Program-made: the position numbers and the translations under genes | Shown here: one piece after another, positions 9,370 through 22,813 of the stretch | How the letters are laid out: every line of letters begins with the position of its first letter | Position numbering within the stretch: position 1 is the stretch's first letter | Notes under the pieces: generated by a model | Seen by the model: the letters and a program-made list of their open reading frames with translations, nothing else | Told to the model about the DNA's origin: nothing | Database searches by the model: none | Origin: Gautieria morchelliformis | Taxonomy: Eukaryota; Basidiomycota; Agaricomycetes; Gomphales; Gomphaceae | Length of the DNA stretch: 64,000 nucleotides | Assembly: GCA_015179125.1 (NCBI GenBank) | Contig: WHVA01000564.1 | Coordinates: 1 to 64,000, forward strand | Direction of reading: 5' to 3'

Positions 9370-12300
9370 TCATCTAACCACATGTGGAATGAGGTCAGCA
9401 AAATTGAGGTCCTCAGGAAAACATGTATGTACTTTATCCAGGGTTATCGTGATCCATTGAGGTGGATCGGTCCGAGGTAAGATGCCCCGTGCAAGATGGC
9501 AGACAATTTTTTCAAATAGTATCACCGCATACCTGGCATCAAATTCAGCTTCAACATCGCGAGCATGGAATTGCACATCGAGTTCAGGACTGCGAAAACA
9601 TTGATGAGCTAAAACACCTTTGGATCAGGAATCCAACTGACAAATCTGCCCACACATCGGTTTCTAGCGGACAATCTTGAAGTGTTTTGAACCACCTGAT
9701 TTCAGCGAAGAGAAATGGAGGATAACCTGGCTGCAGGTGCTCAAAAATAGAGGTAATTTCCCCATACAACAACTTGTCATTAAGTTGTGCCTTAACCAGA
9801 GACGCATTGCTGGCACGAGTCTCAGAATCATGGGGGGCAGTTGTGTACCGCCGTCCATTCAGAATGACATAGCGATAATATGTGGCGCAAGCGGTGAGAT
9901 AGCGAGCTGATGGGGGTGCTCACATATCCAATGGGAGATACAGGGGTGAGGCCCCTCTGATATCTTTGTAGTGTGCTAGCAATGCATGATCTGCAGTTCG
10001 AGGGGTAACTTTGAGCTGTGCAATGACAGGTCCTCGAATCAAATCCGAATGTAGGGACGCTGTTGTTATTAGCTGGTAAGTACCGTGTTGATGAGTGAGC
10101 TCATACCATCCATCAACGCATCCTCCCTGGCTGCAGCCACAGCTTCAACAGTACCTCGGGCCTCTGTCAGATTCTTGATTAGATGGCCAGCTACCCAACG
10201 TTCATTCATCATTTCTGATTCAGCTATCAAGCGCAACTGATCAACATGTGTTTTGGGGTGAGTACCTCAAATAAGTCACCGCAATGAACACATACCATTT
10301 CATGAAGCTGAACATCTCGTCCCCACTCACGCATCATGCTCACCTCTAATTGACCACCACCCCAGTTATTACTCTGGAAACTTTTCAAGAGTTTGTTCAG
10401 GTGTTCCCCAAGGAAGCACCAAAAACCATATACTGGGCCGTAGTCATGAATTTGAGCGGGGAGATGCATGAGGAAATGGTGGTTGGGTTTCATCTTCTCA
10501 ATGCCATACCTCTGTCCGGAGAATCAGACCTATCTGCAAGTGAATCAAAAACAACATATTGACCTTTTTGAAGCCCATTAAATATTCCTGCACCAACCCT
10601 TCTGCACGCCGCACATCCTTGTGTGTTATTTCATACTGTGTATAGATCTTGGTTGTGGCTCCTAATTTGAGAAAGAGCAAATAATCCCCGGGACGCATGC
10701 GCAATTCGGCTGCCTTAGGGGGTTCGACTAATTTTTTATTCCGAACGGTTGATGCCTGTGACCCTACAGATTGACATCAATATAGAGCCATCAATAATAA
10801 TGAGATTATGTTTAGGGGCAGTGCCTTCTTGGTGGGATAGATACACATCACCGTGTTTCTTCTGCCATTCATCATAGCGCCTTGAAAATGTTTCATTCGC
10901 TTGTTGAAATTCCTTGTGAGCTCCCGGTAGGGAGGCTTCCCATACAAATGGAATCTCATAAAATATGGTGTAAGCACACATGACAGATAAGCATGATGGA
11001 TAAGAAGTATGTGAGAAAGTACTCACCAGGGCAGGCAAAAAGACGCACCCTAGGCCCTTGTATGTGTCGGCAGATAAACTTCCACCTGCCTGCTCTCCAA
11101 CCTGCCTCGCCGGTCGACCTACAAATGATGGCATCTCAAACTGCGCACCATAGTCATCAATGCGAATCATTATATGATAGATCATGACAAATTACTGAAT
11201 TTAGAAGTTCATGAACCAGATCAAGCTCTCGTTTGTTTTTTTGAGTTTTTGCTCGAAGGGCTTTCCCCTGTATCCATATAGAATACCAGTGATTCTTCAA
11301 TACACCTAAACAATAAGTACTAAATAGTTCTGACAATTTGAGGTACAACAATATGTACCTATTAACAAGTTGTGCATTGGATCGATCACTGTCATCCTAA
11401 TCGGATCGAAATACTTGAGCCGGGCAAATTCAAACCACCTCGTCCCATACTTAGAGAAGAAGTCTTCACGCTCAGAATCTGTATCCAAGGTGGCGTATTT
11501 GTACGCCTGCCTAATATGTGTTTTAGTATCGCGCTCGTGATATCCTGTGATGTATCATAGCACCCTGCATGAACCAGAAACAAGCACATACTCACCATCA
11601 CACAATGCCTCATCTGAGAACAGGTCTTCTTTCGGGACCTGACAGCGTGTGCATGGCAGTTGATTGTGACCCTTGTCAGCTGACCCACACATCTTGACTG
11701 CTGCCGGGTGATCACAAATGAGAGCAATGCAAACAACGCGCACTAGGCGACCTGGTGTGGCATGAGTACAGATAAACTATATGAGATGTCACTTACCATT
11801 AGGAAACCAAGGAGTTTTTATTATAACACCATGGGTATACAGTTGGAGCAACTCGTCGACCACAAACTTCACCTGGTGCTGAAGTTGGTTGGCTGTAGGT
11901 TCAGTCGGCCCGGCAGTGAATGTCGGGATGAACATATTCTCGACGTGGTATCTGGAGACCTTATTTTAGCACAATCAAACAATATCAAAAAAATTTACTT
12001 TATTTCACATGGCAGATTTGCCAAGGCCATAGAAACTACGCCTGATGAGTGACTTGGGGAGAAATCGCAACGGCAGGCCTGGAACCTAGATCACATTGAG
12101 AAGCCTGCATAAAATGTTTGATAACAGTAGAGAATACAGTGTACCAGTCAAGGCCACAAGTCACCCCAATACGTAACTTGTCATCCTTACGAGGCCCAAA
12201 AAAGAGGTTCCCATCAGCATCGCATATCGTCTTCCAGATGTTACCGTGCCAAATGGCCTTGTATGTGCCTTCTGTGGCTGGCTGCTCACGCCAGGCATTG

Positions 12301-13290
12301 AGTTGGTCTTCCACTCCTGGATGTGCAAGTAATTCGCTAAGAAGGTCTTTGAGAGAAGCGAAGGGCACAACAACTTTAGGCTTGACAGGCTTCTTCACGC
12401 TTGGTCGTTTGTCTGGACCAAGGTCAAAATACGAGGAGGATATTTGGTTGTAGAGCCACGTTTGGCATTGAGAACACATGGCTTCTTCCTCGGATTTGGG
12501 AACAGCCACTGGTTTCCCGGACACAGTGCGACACTTGGGGCAAACTATTAAGAGGGTGAAACGATCAGTGAGTCCTAGATGGGTGAACACAGTCCCTAGC
12601 ATAGTCGGCATGCAGTTCTCCTCAGATATCCAGCCGACTAAAATGAAGACGATGCGCAAACTCCACAATAATATCCCGCAGGTGTGGAATGAAAGGTGGT
12701 GTTTAGTATGAAGAAAAGCTATAAGGAGCAAAATTATACGGATATACCAATGTTCATTGGATGCTGAGAATGACTCCATTGTGTTGAGGACAGGAGCTGA
12801 ACTTGCCAGTGGCCAGGGGTCGGCCTTGACATTCCCTGCTCTGCACCACTAGATGGCGATTGCGATGATGCCGTGTCGGATTCTGCGTGCTGTTGAGAGT
12901 CTGCCTGTGAAAGAGATTCGACATCAGAGTTCGACGCTGCTGGAGATGCCATGGGGTTCTCGGCATATATCCAGATATCATCATCAGGAAGATCACGCGA
13001 GGGTTCATCCTCTTCATCCTCAAACACAGTGTTAAGTTCTATGGCCGGCAAGTTGGGGTCTTGTGCGCCCAAGTAACCAGAAGCCAGGGTCTCTGTCTCC
13101 ATCAGTGCTTCTTCGCCAGCACTCTCATGGATACAATTGCCAATATCCACGTCCTGAAGAAGTGTAAAATTAGTGTATTTCTAGGTATTTGATGCAAAAT
13201 AGAATGTACCATTAGTCCGTCTGAATCAAATTTCAACTCGGCTTGGGAGACCTCAGGGACCAGTTGCGCTTTATCGTCTAAATCGAACAT
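9370..13290 (-). CDS. Tnp2-type CACTA (En/Spm) transposase
   Basis: DNA transposon transposase in many exons. The first visible exon starts MFDLDDKAQLVPEVSQAEL; typical family members have further N-terminal Cys-rich exons, so the 5' end may be lost. Diagnostic blocks in order: a zinc site in LLIVCPKCRTVSG (~12.53 kb), GLDWYTVFS (~12.14 kb), NMFIPTFTAGPTEPT (~11.92 kb), RVVCIALICDHPAAVKMCG (~11.73 kb), CTRCQVPKEDLFSDEAL (~11.62 kb), YFDPIRMTVIDPMHNLLIG (~11.39 kb), and YGPVYGFWCFLGEHLNKLLK (~10.43 kb) followed by GGGQLEVSMMREW, the conserved C-terminal block of plant and fungal Tnp2. Good introns separate several blocks, e.g. after KTPWFPN and after DPMHNLLIG. Several junctions between 9.4 and 11.2 kb could not be placed, so I cannot say that it is intact. 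No CACTA terminal repeats were found. Confidence 0.75.
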
Positions 13291-13384
13291 GCCCGTATAA
13301 GTACAATATGAGACAGATGAAAGGAGAAACTTAGAGTCCTCATCTTCTTGGAGATGAGTGTTGAGTTGGGATGGCCCTGCGACC

Positions 13385-13698
13385 TGTGATTGTAAATAAC
13401 CCGTGTATCTACATGTACAATAGTTATTACATAATCCCAGTGGGCCCCTTAAGGACCCACTGTATATTTTATGTATGGGAACCGGCTAGTGGTCCCCATC
13501 GCATCTTACCCTTACACTGTCACTACGTAGCATCAGAATACCACACATTGGTCAAGTTCTGTCGTGCTCTTGTGACTTAAGGCTTAAGATAGACATCTTT
13601 ACACCTTTTTGAACTATCCTGCGGTTGATCGCCACGCGACCAACCAATAGTGGATTCGAAGCAATCTTGAAAAAGATCGCTGCGTCGATGACTAAACA
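13385..13698 (+). repeat. Possible 5' LTR of Ty3/gypsy element C
   Basis: A ~314-bp block starting TGTGATTG and ending TAAACA, placed just upstream of the gag frame of element C. The TG...CA ends and position fit an LTR. No second copy exists in the window, because the right end of C is lost. It abuts the 5' end of the Tnp2 gene, suggesting that C inserted there. Confidence 0.3.
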
Positions 13699-15300
13699 TT
13701 GTTGAGACCCTCCAGTAGACCTTCTACTGTCGGCTGCGAGTGTGATGATTCCATGCAGTCGAAGACGGACACGAGCGATGAGCTCGAGGTCCACACCCCA
13801 GGCGCAGCCCAGCGACACAACAGCTGACGCTACCCTGGACCAAGAGTCCAGGACGATAGAAGACGGAGAGATCGTAGATCTCACCGCCCTCGTCCCCCCA
13901 GTAGAGGACGAGGAGAACCCTGACCACGTCTCGTCGAGCGTGGCCGAGGAAGAGACGACGCCAGGCAACGAGCTGGCGCCGCCCCCCCATCTCTCTCTGC
14001 CCAAGCACAAAGGAAAGGGCAGAGAAGTCTTGCCGTCGTCAGACGGTATGGCAACAACGTCGAGGCGGGCACAAAGCCACGACTCAAACCGACGCTCACG
14101 AAGTAGAGCAACGACGATCATCCCTGAACGACGGCAAAAAAGACGAGCCCCAGACGATGGGCAGGACTCGGAGTACTCGAGCTCTAGTCGCAAGAGCTCG
14201 AGGGCTCACGCCATCGACCACGAGACGGCAGAGGCCCTGAACAAACAGGTGCAGGCTGCGCTGCACCGAAGTATGCTGACGCGCCACAAGCACGATCAGC
14301 TGGCATCGCAGCTTGACAACGCCGCCGCCGCCCTAATGGCAATCGGCAAGGAGCTCCACCAGGTGGAGGAGGTCAGGCTGCAGGACGCAGCCACACTGGA
14401 GGACGTCCAGAAAGCACTCCACCCACTCGGGGAACGCGACGCAACTCGTCTGAGCTCGCGACAGTCCGCAGCCAACGAACGCAGTCGCAATGTGGAAGAC
14501 CCGCGCCGAAAGGAGCGAATGCCGCCGCCAGCCGTCCTGGTCGAACAGGACGTAAGGTTCGGGAACGAACCTCAAGAACAACCGGCTGCCCCAACGGACA
14601 GCCGTAAAACGATCCAACAGATCTTTAGGGATCAGGTCGCCTCAGAGCCTGACTCTGAAACGACAACCGAGAGCTTAGAGCTTGAAGTCGCACACTGGCA
14701 GGATAAAGAAGCCGCAGCCGCGCGCCGCCACACGCGGGCACTCGAGCTACTAGCGAAGAACGCTGAAGAGACAGTGGCCCACAGCCACACCGCTCAGTTG
14801 CCCGACGAGCAGCTCACGCAAGCCGACGGGATCACACGAATGATCCGCGTGGCGTTAGCAGACGCCGTGGACACAGACCCGGAGAAGTCTGTGCTAGCGA
14901 AAGCCGGTGTAAAATTGGCACACCCCGAGCCATATGCCGGGGGATCAGACCTTGAAGAATTTGAAATCTTCGTGGCAGCCATCCTACGATGGCTGAAAAT
15001 GAATTGCCTCCTAGGACCAACCAGCATCGACATGCAGGTCGGCTATGTGGGCACTCGCCTCACCGGCAAAGCCCAGGAGTGGTTACTTTGAAACGTTGAA
15101 GGCTTCGATTGCCAGGTCCGCAGCTGGACGCTGGAAACTGTGATGCAAGGCCTTCAAAAAAGGTTCCTGCACACACTGACGTACCATCACGCATCGAATA
15201 AATTCGATGCGGTCTTGCAAGGCATGAAAACCGTTCAGGAGATGCTGAACGAGCTCATGAAATACGCGGCACGTATGATACAGCCGCCAGACGAGTACAC

Positions 15301-15789
15301 TGTCAGGGGACACCCTGTTTTCCATTTCCAGTTCCGACACCGCACCCAGTTCCGACTCCATTTCCGACTCCGCTTCCGGTTCCGATTCCATCTCCGCCTC
15401 CGCTTTCGGAAATGATTCCGCTCTGGGAGAGCTTCCACCAGTTCTGTTCGCCTTGCCAGTTCCACTCCAATTTCTGACTTCCACTCTCGGAACAGTGTCG
15501 GAAATCAAGCGACTTGCGTAATAGGTGGCATCAAGGGTCGATCAAGGGTCAGGGTGGTCAAGGAGATGCAGGGTTGATGGTGGGTGCCAAATGTTGTCCC
15601 TGGCTGCGCAGCGTGGTATAATACGGGCTTGCTGACATTGGGGGTCCTTAGACTTTTCTCTTTGGATTTCCCCTTGTCAGGTGAGAATCCCCTCTCTTGT
15701 ATACTCCGTTCATTTATACATACTTTGGATTTCCCCTTGTCAGTTTTGTGGTAGTGTGATCTCCACAACTAGCCAGGGTTGCCCTTACA
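15301..15789 (+). repeat. 5' LTR of element A
   Basis: 489 bp, TG...CA ends, matching 27594-28083 and the solo LTR at 30983-31450. The left third is dominated by TTCCGATTCC-like pyrimidine repeats. Preceded by the target duplication TACAC. Confidence 0.92.
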
Positions 15790-17284
15790 GCAGAAAAGTC
15801 TCTTCCCTAGAGGACCGGTGGTCGTACCGCGCATTGCATTCGCCATAGGTGCGTTCGGAATCGGAGACAGCGACTTGGAAATCGCAACCTCTTCCGCACA
15901 CACGGCGTACGACAGCCCCTCTTCTTACGTCGAGCTCCCAACCTCGGAAATCCCGTCCCATATTTCTCCTTCCAACATGGATCCGGACGATCGTCTTCGG
16001 AATATGGAGGAGGAATTGATGCGGAACCGGATGAAGACCGACGCAATGGAAACAGCCTTACAAGCGATTTTGGCTAAGTTAGATATTCCACAAGGTGGTG
16101 GAAATGAAATGCTGGATGATCCCAATTTCAGAACAGCGGAACTAGCGGAAGAGAGAAAGTCCACGAAGTTAGCAAAGGTCAAACCCGCAACTCCGGCGGA
16201 CTTTGACATAGATCGGGAGAAGGGACGCGCATTCTTCAACACATGCAGCATCTACTTCGCAATTGTCGGAGACCTCTTTCCGAACAACCAGGCTCGGATT
16301 CACTGGGCATTGTCCTTTTTCAAATCGGACCGCGCAGCCCGTTTTGCAAACAAGGTGATCCGGCATGAAGCAAAGGGCAAGGGGAACTACTTCCGGGACT
16401 GGGACGCCTTCGAGAAAACATTTTCCGATCAGTTCTGCCCGAAAAACGAGCAGCTCACAGCCCTTACGAAGCTCGAGGGGACCAGCTGGTACCAGGCCAA
16501 GGATCTGGTCGATGACTACATCGATCGCTTCCAGGAGCTCATCGACCTTGCGGAATATGACGACGACAAGACGATCGTCATCAAATTCTGATGAGGACTT
16601 GATCCGACACTCCAGAACCAAGTTGCACTGCTTGGGGATGGAGCTCCGGATTTTGATGACCCGGAAGGGTGGTACCAAGCTGCGCAGAAGGTGTCTCGGA
16701 ACAGGGAGGCAAATGAGGCCTTCGTGGAGATGAGCCGGAACATCACACGCAGTTCCACTCGTCCTACTCCACCTGTGCCAAAACCCGGAAGCGCATTCGT
16801 TCCCACATGGAAAGTATTTCCGATGCTTGCTCCGCCTACTCCTATTAGGAACCATAGCCCTCCTCCCTCGAAGAGTGGCCCTGCCCCGATGGATGTTGAC
16901 CACATGCACGGAAGAGGCCACGGAACTATCACCTGCTTCCGATGTCGACAACCAGGCCACTATGCTCGCGAGTGCCCCCAAGCCTTTGATATCCGGCTTA
17001 TGACCACAGAGGAGAAACTCGAGCTCCTTCCAGAGTTCCTTGCACTTGCGGACATAAGTGGAGTGCCCACTGCGGAAGAAATTTCCGAAAATGCGGAACA
17101 TGGTCCACCGGAAGCGGAAGATGCGTCGGATTTTGTGACACGCAGCGGGTGAGATGTGTGCCCCTGCTGCCTGTATATAACCGGTTTGCCTGTCTTGAAG
17201 TAGAGAATGAAAAGCCCCCACTCCCCTCACTTCGTGCAGACCCACCGGATAAAGTCACACAAAAACCAAATCCGACACCCCATC

Positions 17285-17631
17285 TGTCAGGGTTCACGCG
17301 TTTCCTTCCACAAGTTTCTATTTCCTTCCATAAGTTTCTATTTCCTTCCATGAGTTTCCGTCACATGTCACTTTCTGTCACATGTCACTTTCTGTCACAT
17401 GTCACTTTCTGTCACATGTCACTTTCCGTCACATTCCGTAACCTTCTACAAGTTTCCATCTCCCCTATTATGTAAGCCTTGCCAGCGCTATAAGACTGTA
17501 GCCCGTGTGGTGGCGTTTCCTCAGCTTGATCTCTGAGGATACCCACTACACAGTTGGTCATTGTCCTAGTACCGGCTCTTATCTCCTTGAGTATCTTTGG
17601 TTGTGGCTTCGTCATTAGTGTTGCCCTCACA
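17285..17631 (+). repeat. 5' LTR of element B (four 17-bp units)
   Basis: 347 bp. Contains a tandem array of the unit TGTCACATGTCACTTTC, four copies at about 17358-17426. Otherwise identical by eye to the 3' LTR. Confidence 0.95.
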
Positions 17632-17691
17632 GAAGATCAAGCTCATAGGACGACCCCACACACTTTTCTTAACCAGCCTTCATCTCAGCCT

Positions 17692-18798
17692 ATGGCAGAC
17701 CAACTCCCAGACGCATACTGGGACGCCCTGGGTGACCATGGGCCATTCCTTCGAGGCCTCCTTTCCAGCCAAGCACAGCAGTTGCAGCAACTTCAACTGC
17801 AGAATCAGGAACTGCACAATCAGATTGCTAACGTTCACGACCACTTAGCCAATGCTGCCACCAACGCTGCTGTTGCTGCTGCTCAAGCCCTTGCGCCCTC
17901 GGTACCTCACAGTGTCCCTCCATCTACTCGCTCTATCAAAGCAGCAGAACCGGAGAAGTTCAATGGAGACCGTGCAGAGACTGAAGGGTTTATCAGGTCT
18001 ATCAAGTTGTCCATCGCTGTCCAGCCAGCATCCTTCCCAGATGAACGCACAAAGATCCTATACGCTCTTTCCTTCATGACGGGAGGCTCTGCGGAGATAT
18101 GGGCACACAACGAGACACAGGCTGTCATTGATGGCACCTCCTCTATATCCACTCTGGAGGGGTTTATTAAACGTGTGGAGGAGGCCTTTGGTGACCCAGA
18201 TCGTGCCAGAACGGCTCGCACTAAGCTGCATGACCTTAGGATGGCGTCAGGAATGTCGGCAGATGAATACACGGCTCAATTTGAGATCCTGGCAGGCAGG
18301 ACAGGCTTTAATGATGAGGCACTCGAGGATGCCTATGCTCGTGGCCTTCCAGCAGGTATCCTTGACAAGATCCACGCCCAGCCCTTTCTTCCATCCAACC
18401 TCAAAGCCTGGAAGGAAGCAGCCTGTCAGATTGACCGCAATCATCGCCGTCTGTTAGAGGTCAGGAAGGCACAGACACCTCATGTCCCTAATCGCCCTCC
18501 TCCTGCCCGACCACTCCACACTCCTGCTATGGCTCCTGTTGCCACAGCATCACCCAGTAACGCGACACCTATGGACATTGACTCATCCCGCCGCCGCACC
18601 GAAACACGAACCTGCTACAACTGTAAGAGACCTGGTCACATTTCACCAGACTGTCCTGAACCTCGCAAGCCACGAATCCGTGCAAACCTCACAGAGGCAG
18701 ACATTGCAGCAATTGTCTCTAAATCTGTAGCAGCGGCGATAGAGGAACGCAAAGAGAAGGTGGAAGCCCCTGTCCAAGAGGAAGGAAAGGGTTTTTAG
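17692..18798 (+). CDS. gag of element B
   Basis: Structural protein of a Ty3/gypsy retroelement, about 368 aa from the ATG giving MADQLPDAYWDALG. A Gln-rich coiled-coil start (QQLQQLQLQNQEL) leads into the retrotransposon capsid-like region (PEKFNGDRAETEGFIRSIKL ... FIKRVEEAFGDPD), then a Pro-rich linker and one CCHC zinc knuckle (CYNCKRPGHISPDC) near the end. The frame looks whole and is followed at once by the pol region. Confidence 0.85.
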   Translation: MADQLPDAYWDALGDHGPFLRGLLSSQAQQLQQLQLQNQELHNQIANVHDHLANAATNAAVAAAQALAPSVPHSVPPSTRSIKAAEPEKFNGDRAETEGFIRSIKLSIAVQPASFPDERTKILYALSFMTGGSAEIWAHNETQAVIDGTSSISTLEGFIKRVEEAFGDPDRARTARTKLHDLRMASGMSADEYTAQFEILAGRTGFNDEALEDAYARGLPAGILDKIHAQPFLPSNLKAWKEAACQIDRNHRRLLEVRKAQTPHVPNRPPPARPLHTPAMAPVATASPSNATPMDIDSSRRRTETRTCYNCKRPGHISPDCPEPRKPRIRANLTEADIAAIVSKSVAAAIEERKEKVEAPVQEEGKGF

Positions 18799-18809
18799 GC
18801 CAGTCAGCG

Positions 18810-21800
18810 GTGAAAGACATGCCCCGCTCGACGAATCGGTTTTCAGTTCTCGAAACATGTACAATAGGGATCACAGGCGATATGATGCATCCTTCTCCTA
18901 TCCCTGATCGAACTGAAACCAAACCAGCCATGCCAAAAACCCAACCCATCGCTCCAGTTGCTAATGCAAACCTTCCAGTCCCTCTATATGTCCGTACTGC
19001 TGACCTCCGCCGATGCACCAAAGTACCTCTCAAAGTCCACTCCGTTGACACAGGGCATCCACTTGCAATTGACTCCCTCCTTGACAGTGGTGCTACAGGG
19101 ATGTTCATCGATGTGGAGTTTGTGAGGGAACACAGGCTTCGGACCCGCCCCCTACCCCGTGCCATCCCCGTCTACAATATTGATGGTACCCCAAATGAGG
19201 CTGGCTCAATCAAGGAAGAAGTCGACCTCATTTGCACCTTTGGGGATCATACGGAACGTGCCACATTCTCTGTCACAAGCCTTGGACGACTTGCCATCAT
19301 TCTTGGTCACACATGGCTTGTTGAACACAACCCAGAAGTTGACTGGCGTATAGGAGATGTGAAGATGACACGCTGTCCCAAGTCATGTGGGGGCAGACCT
19401 GTTGTCAGAGGGCCCACAGTCGAAACTGTTCCAGAAGAGAGTGTAAATCAAGAGGAGGTTCCCATACAGCACACCCGCTCCCTACTTGAGGAAGGAGACA
19501 GGACCTTTGTCATCTTTGTGAATGAGAGTCCTGAAATGATTGGCGCAGGCTGGACTGTCTCCCAACAGCTTGCTGAACGGGCCAGCAAGTCTGCACCAGT
19601 CAGATCCTTCGAGGACCTTGTCCCTAAACCATACCAGGAGTTCAAGGATGTGTTTTCTAAGGAGTCATTTGACCAACTGCCTCCTCGAAAGCCCTGGGAC
19701 CATGCAATTGAGCTCACTCCAGGTGCACAACCCTTCAGCACAAAGGTTTACCCAATGTCACCGGTTGAGCAAAGGGAACTGGATAACTTCCTTGAGGAGA
19801 ACCTGAAGAGCCATCGTATCCGTCCCTCCAAGTCACCTATGGCATCTCCAGTCTTCTTTGTGAAGAAAAAGGACGGCAGTCTTAGATTTGTGCAAGACTA
19901 CCGGAAGCTCAATGATATAACAATCAAGAATGCCTATCCTTTGCCCCTTGTTCCAGACATCATGAATAAGATTGCTGCTGGAAGGGCTAAATACTTCACA
20001 AAGCTTGACATTCGCTGGGGATATAATAATGTACGCATAAAAGAGGGAGATGAGTGGAAGGCAGCCTTTCGGACAAATAGGGGCCTGTATGAACCTCTAG
20101 TCATGTTCTTTGGACTCACGAACAGCCCAGCAACCTTCCAGACAATGATGAATGACATCTTCAAGAGTCTCATCGATGAAGGGGTTGTGGTGGTGTTCAT
20201 GGACGACATTCTCATCTTCACAGAGTCGCTTGAAGAACATCGTAGGATTGTACGACGTGTCCTTGAAATCCTCCGGGCCAACAACCTGTACCTCAAACCT
20301 GAAAAATGCCTATTTGAGCAACTAGAGGTGGAGTATCTCGGCCTCATCCTCTCTCAAGGACAGGTTGCCATGGACCCAGTCAAGGTTGCAGGGGTGCGGG
20401 ACTGGCCAATACCACGTAACGTCACTGAAGTCAAATCATTCCTTGGTTTCATCAACTTCTACCGTAGATTTGTGGAAGACTTCTCACACATTGCAAAGCC
20501 CCTCAACCAGTTGACAAAACAGGATGCCCAATGGTCTTGGGATCCAAATGGCCCAGAGCAAGCGTCCTTTGACAAGCTCAAACTCCTCATCACCTCAACG
20601 CCGATCCTTGTCCTCCCTGATCAAGACAAACATTTCCGTCTTGAAACAGATGCCTCAGCCTATGCCACAGGAGCAGTACTGTCCCAGCTATGTGATGATG
20701 GCAAATGGCGGCCTGTGGGGTTTGTCTCCAAAAGCCTCAATGATGCTGAACGCAACTATGCCATCCATGACAAGGAGCTTCTTTCTGTGATTCGGGGATT
20801 AGAGGAATGGCGCCACATCTTAGAGGGAACGAAGCACAAGATTGAGATTCTCAATGACCATCAGAATCTCACCTACTTCCGCACTGCACAAAACCTGAAC
20901 CGTCGTCAAGCACGCTGGTCACTCTACCTCTCTCGCTTTGATTTTGAGCTGATCCATCGTCCTGGTCGTCATTCAGCCAAGCCTGATGCACTCTCACGAC
21001 GCGTGGATCATAAGCGGGGGGAGGAAGACAACCAAAATCAAGTCTTACTTACCCCTGACTTGTTCCACATCAAGGCGAATCCCCCAGAGGCTGGTGCGCA
21101 GTTAGTCCCAGGTGAAGGTGATGCTTTCCTCAATCGAGTAAGGAACTGTGTAGACCGGGATGAAAAGGTTGTCAAGGCTCTCAAAGAACTGGGCTCCTCT
21201 GGCAATTTACGAGGAGAAGAGTGGTCTGAACAGGATGGGCTTGTCCTCTATCACAACAAAGTGTACGTGCCGCTTGATGCAAAACTACGACATGACATAG
21301 TGAAAGCGCACCATGACATGCCTCTCACTGGTCACCCTGGTCGTGGAGAACCACTGAACTAGTTGCTCGGAGTTACTGGTGGCCTGGGATGGGACGTTAC
21401 ATTGCAAAATACGTGAAGGCCTGTGACCTGTGCAACCGGACAAAAACCTTCCCTGCTTCTCCCATTGGCAAGCTTCTACCAAACCGTATCCCAGACCGTA
21501 GATGGCAGGTTATGTCTGTTGACTTGATTGTAGAACTGCCTACCAGTCATGGCTATGATGCTCTCCTTGTTGTTGTCGATCGCCTCTCAAAGCGTGCACA
21601 TGTCATTCCCACCACTTCAGATGTAACTTCAGTGGGAGTTGCCCGACTCTTCCGTGATCATGTTTGGAAACTTCATGGGCTCCCTGAAGAAATCATCAGT
21701 GATCGAGGCACACAGTTCATCTCCCAGTTCATGCGTGAACTGAACAAACTTCTTGGTGTCAAAGTCGCCGCCTCTACTGCTTATCACCCCCAAACTGATG

Positions 21801-22707
21801 GACAGACTGAAAGGGTTAATCAGGAGATTGAGCAATACCTTCGACTATTCATCAACCAGCGTCAGGATGATTGGTTCGAATGGATATCCTTGGCCGAGTT
21901 TGCCTATAACAACCGAATCCATGCCTCAACCCAGACTACACCCTTCATGTTGGACAGTGGCCAACATCCAAGGCTGGGACTGGAACCAATCCGGGAAACT
22001 CGACTCGAGGCCCTGGATGAGTTCACAACGCGGATGGAAGCGGCCACGAGAGAAGCTCGTTCAGCCCTGTCCAAGGCAGCAGACAACATGGCACGCTTCT
22101 ATGACGTGCACCATAAAGCAGGCCCAGTTTATAAGCTTGGTGACAAGGTCTGGCTCAATGCACAAAACATCACAACCACTCGCCCAATGAAGAAGCTAGA
22201 CCACAAGTGGCTAGGTCCCTACACGGTTAATAAGGTGGTCTCACGAAATGCCTATGGTCTAAATCTTCCTGCATCCTTTGGTCGCACACATCCAGTGTTC
22301 TCTGTCATCCTGCTTCGGCCATATGAAGATGACCCAATTCTTGAACGTCATGCCCCTCCACCCCCCCCCCTGTCATACGGGATGGAGCCGAAGAATATGA
22401 AGTTGAAAGGATTCTAGACAGCAGGATGTTCCGTGGAAGGTTGGAGTATCTCGTGCGCTGGAAGGGCTATGGAGCTGCCGACGATCTCTGGCTACCAGCG
22501 AAAGATGTCTCTGGGGCAAAGCGACTCATTAAGGAATTTCACCGGCAGAACCCAGAGGCACCTCAGCGTATCTCAGCAGCCACATACATGTCCCTCCCTT
22601 TCCAGAGATTTCAGAACTTCACAGAACCTTCCAGGCAAACTCTCTTCGACTGGACAGCAGGCAGGGCTTCTACTCATAATGTCAAGGGTCCAGGACCCCA
22701 AAGATAA
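18810..22707 (+). other. pol region of element B
   Basis: Order protease, reverse transcriptase, RNase H, integrase, chromodomain, as in chromoviruses. Landmarks: protease LLDSGATGMF, RT VFMDDILIFT, RNase H ETDASAYATGAVL, integrase VDRLSKRAHVIPTT and YHPQTDGQTERVNQ, chromodomain block YLVRWKGYG. The last directs Ty3-type insertion toward particular chromatin in elements where it was studied. Treated as a fossil; about two breaks. Confidence 0.85.
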
Positions 22708-22747
22708 GCGATATCGGCCTCCGCCTAACCAATTCATTCCGATAAGC

Positions 22748-22760
22748 TATATATCCCCTC
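22748..22760 (+). promoter_or_regulatory. Possible TATA box for the extra frame of element B
   Basis: TATATATCCCC lies about 65 bp upstream of the ATG of the extra open frame, in a pyrimidine-rich leader that ends CAACCATG. Position and sequence fit a fungal core promoter; there is no other support. Confidence 0.3.
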
Positions 22761-22813
22761 TCCACCTGTGACCGCTCGCTTCCACTGCATCGACCCCACC
22801 ACATCCATCAACC

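Noticed and set aside
13487-13491. TAGTG as a possible right terminus (CACTA) of the Tnp2 transposon
   Set aside because: No matching CACTA-led inverted repeat found on the far side of the transposase, and the base run lies inside the putative LTR of element C.
13552-14193. Minus-strand open frame of ~213 aa
   Set aside because: Antisense to the gag-type region of element C; Ser/Arg-rich from reversed codons only.
16169-17245. Long minus-strand open frame over the gag of element A
   Set aside because: Antisense to a clear gag region with zinc knuckle; composition-driven, no domain.
17358-17426. Regular 17-bp repeats as a CRISPR-like array
   Set aside because: Head-to-tail units without spacers, inside an LTR of a fungal retroelement.
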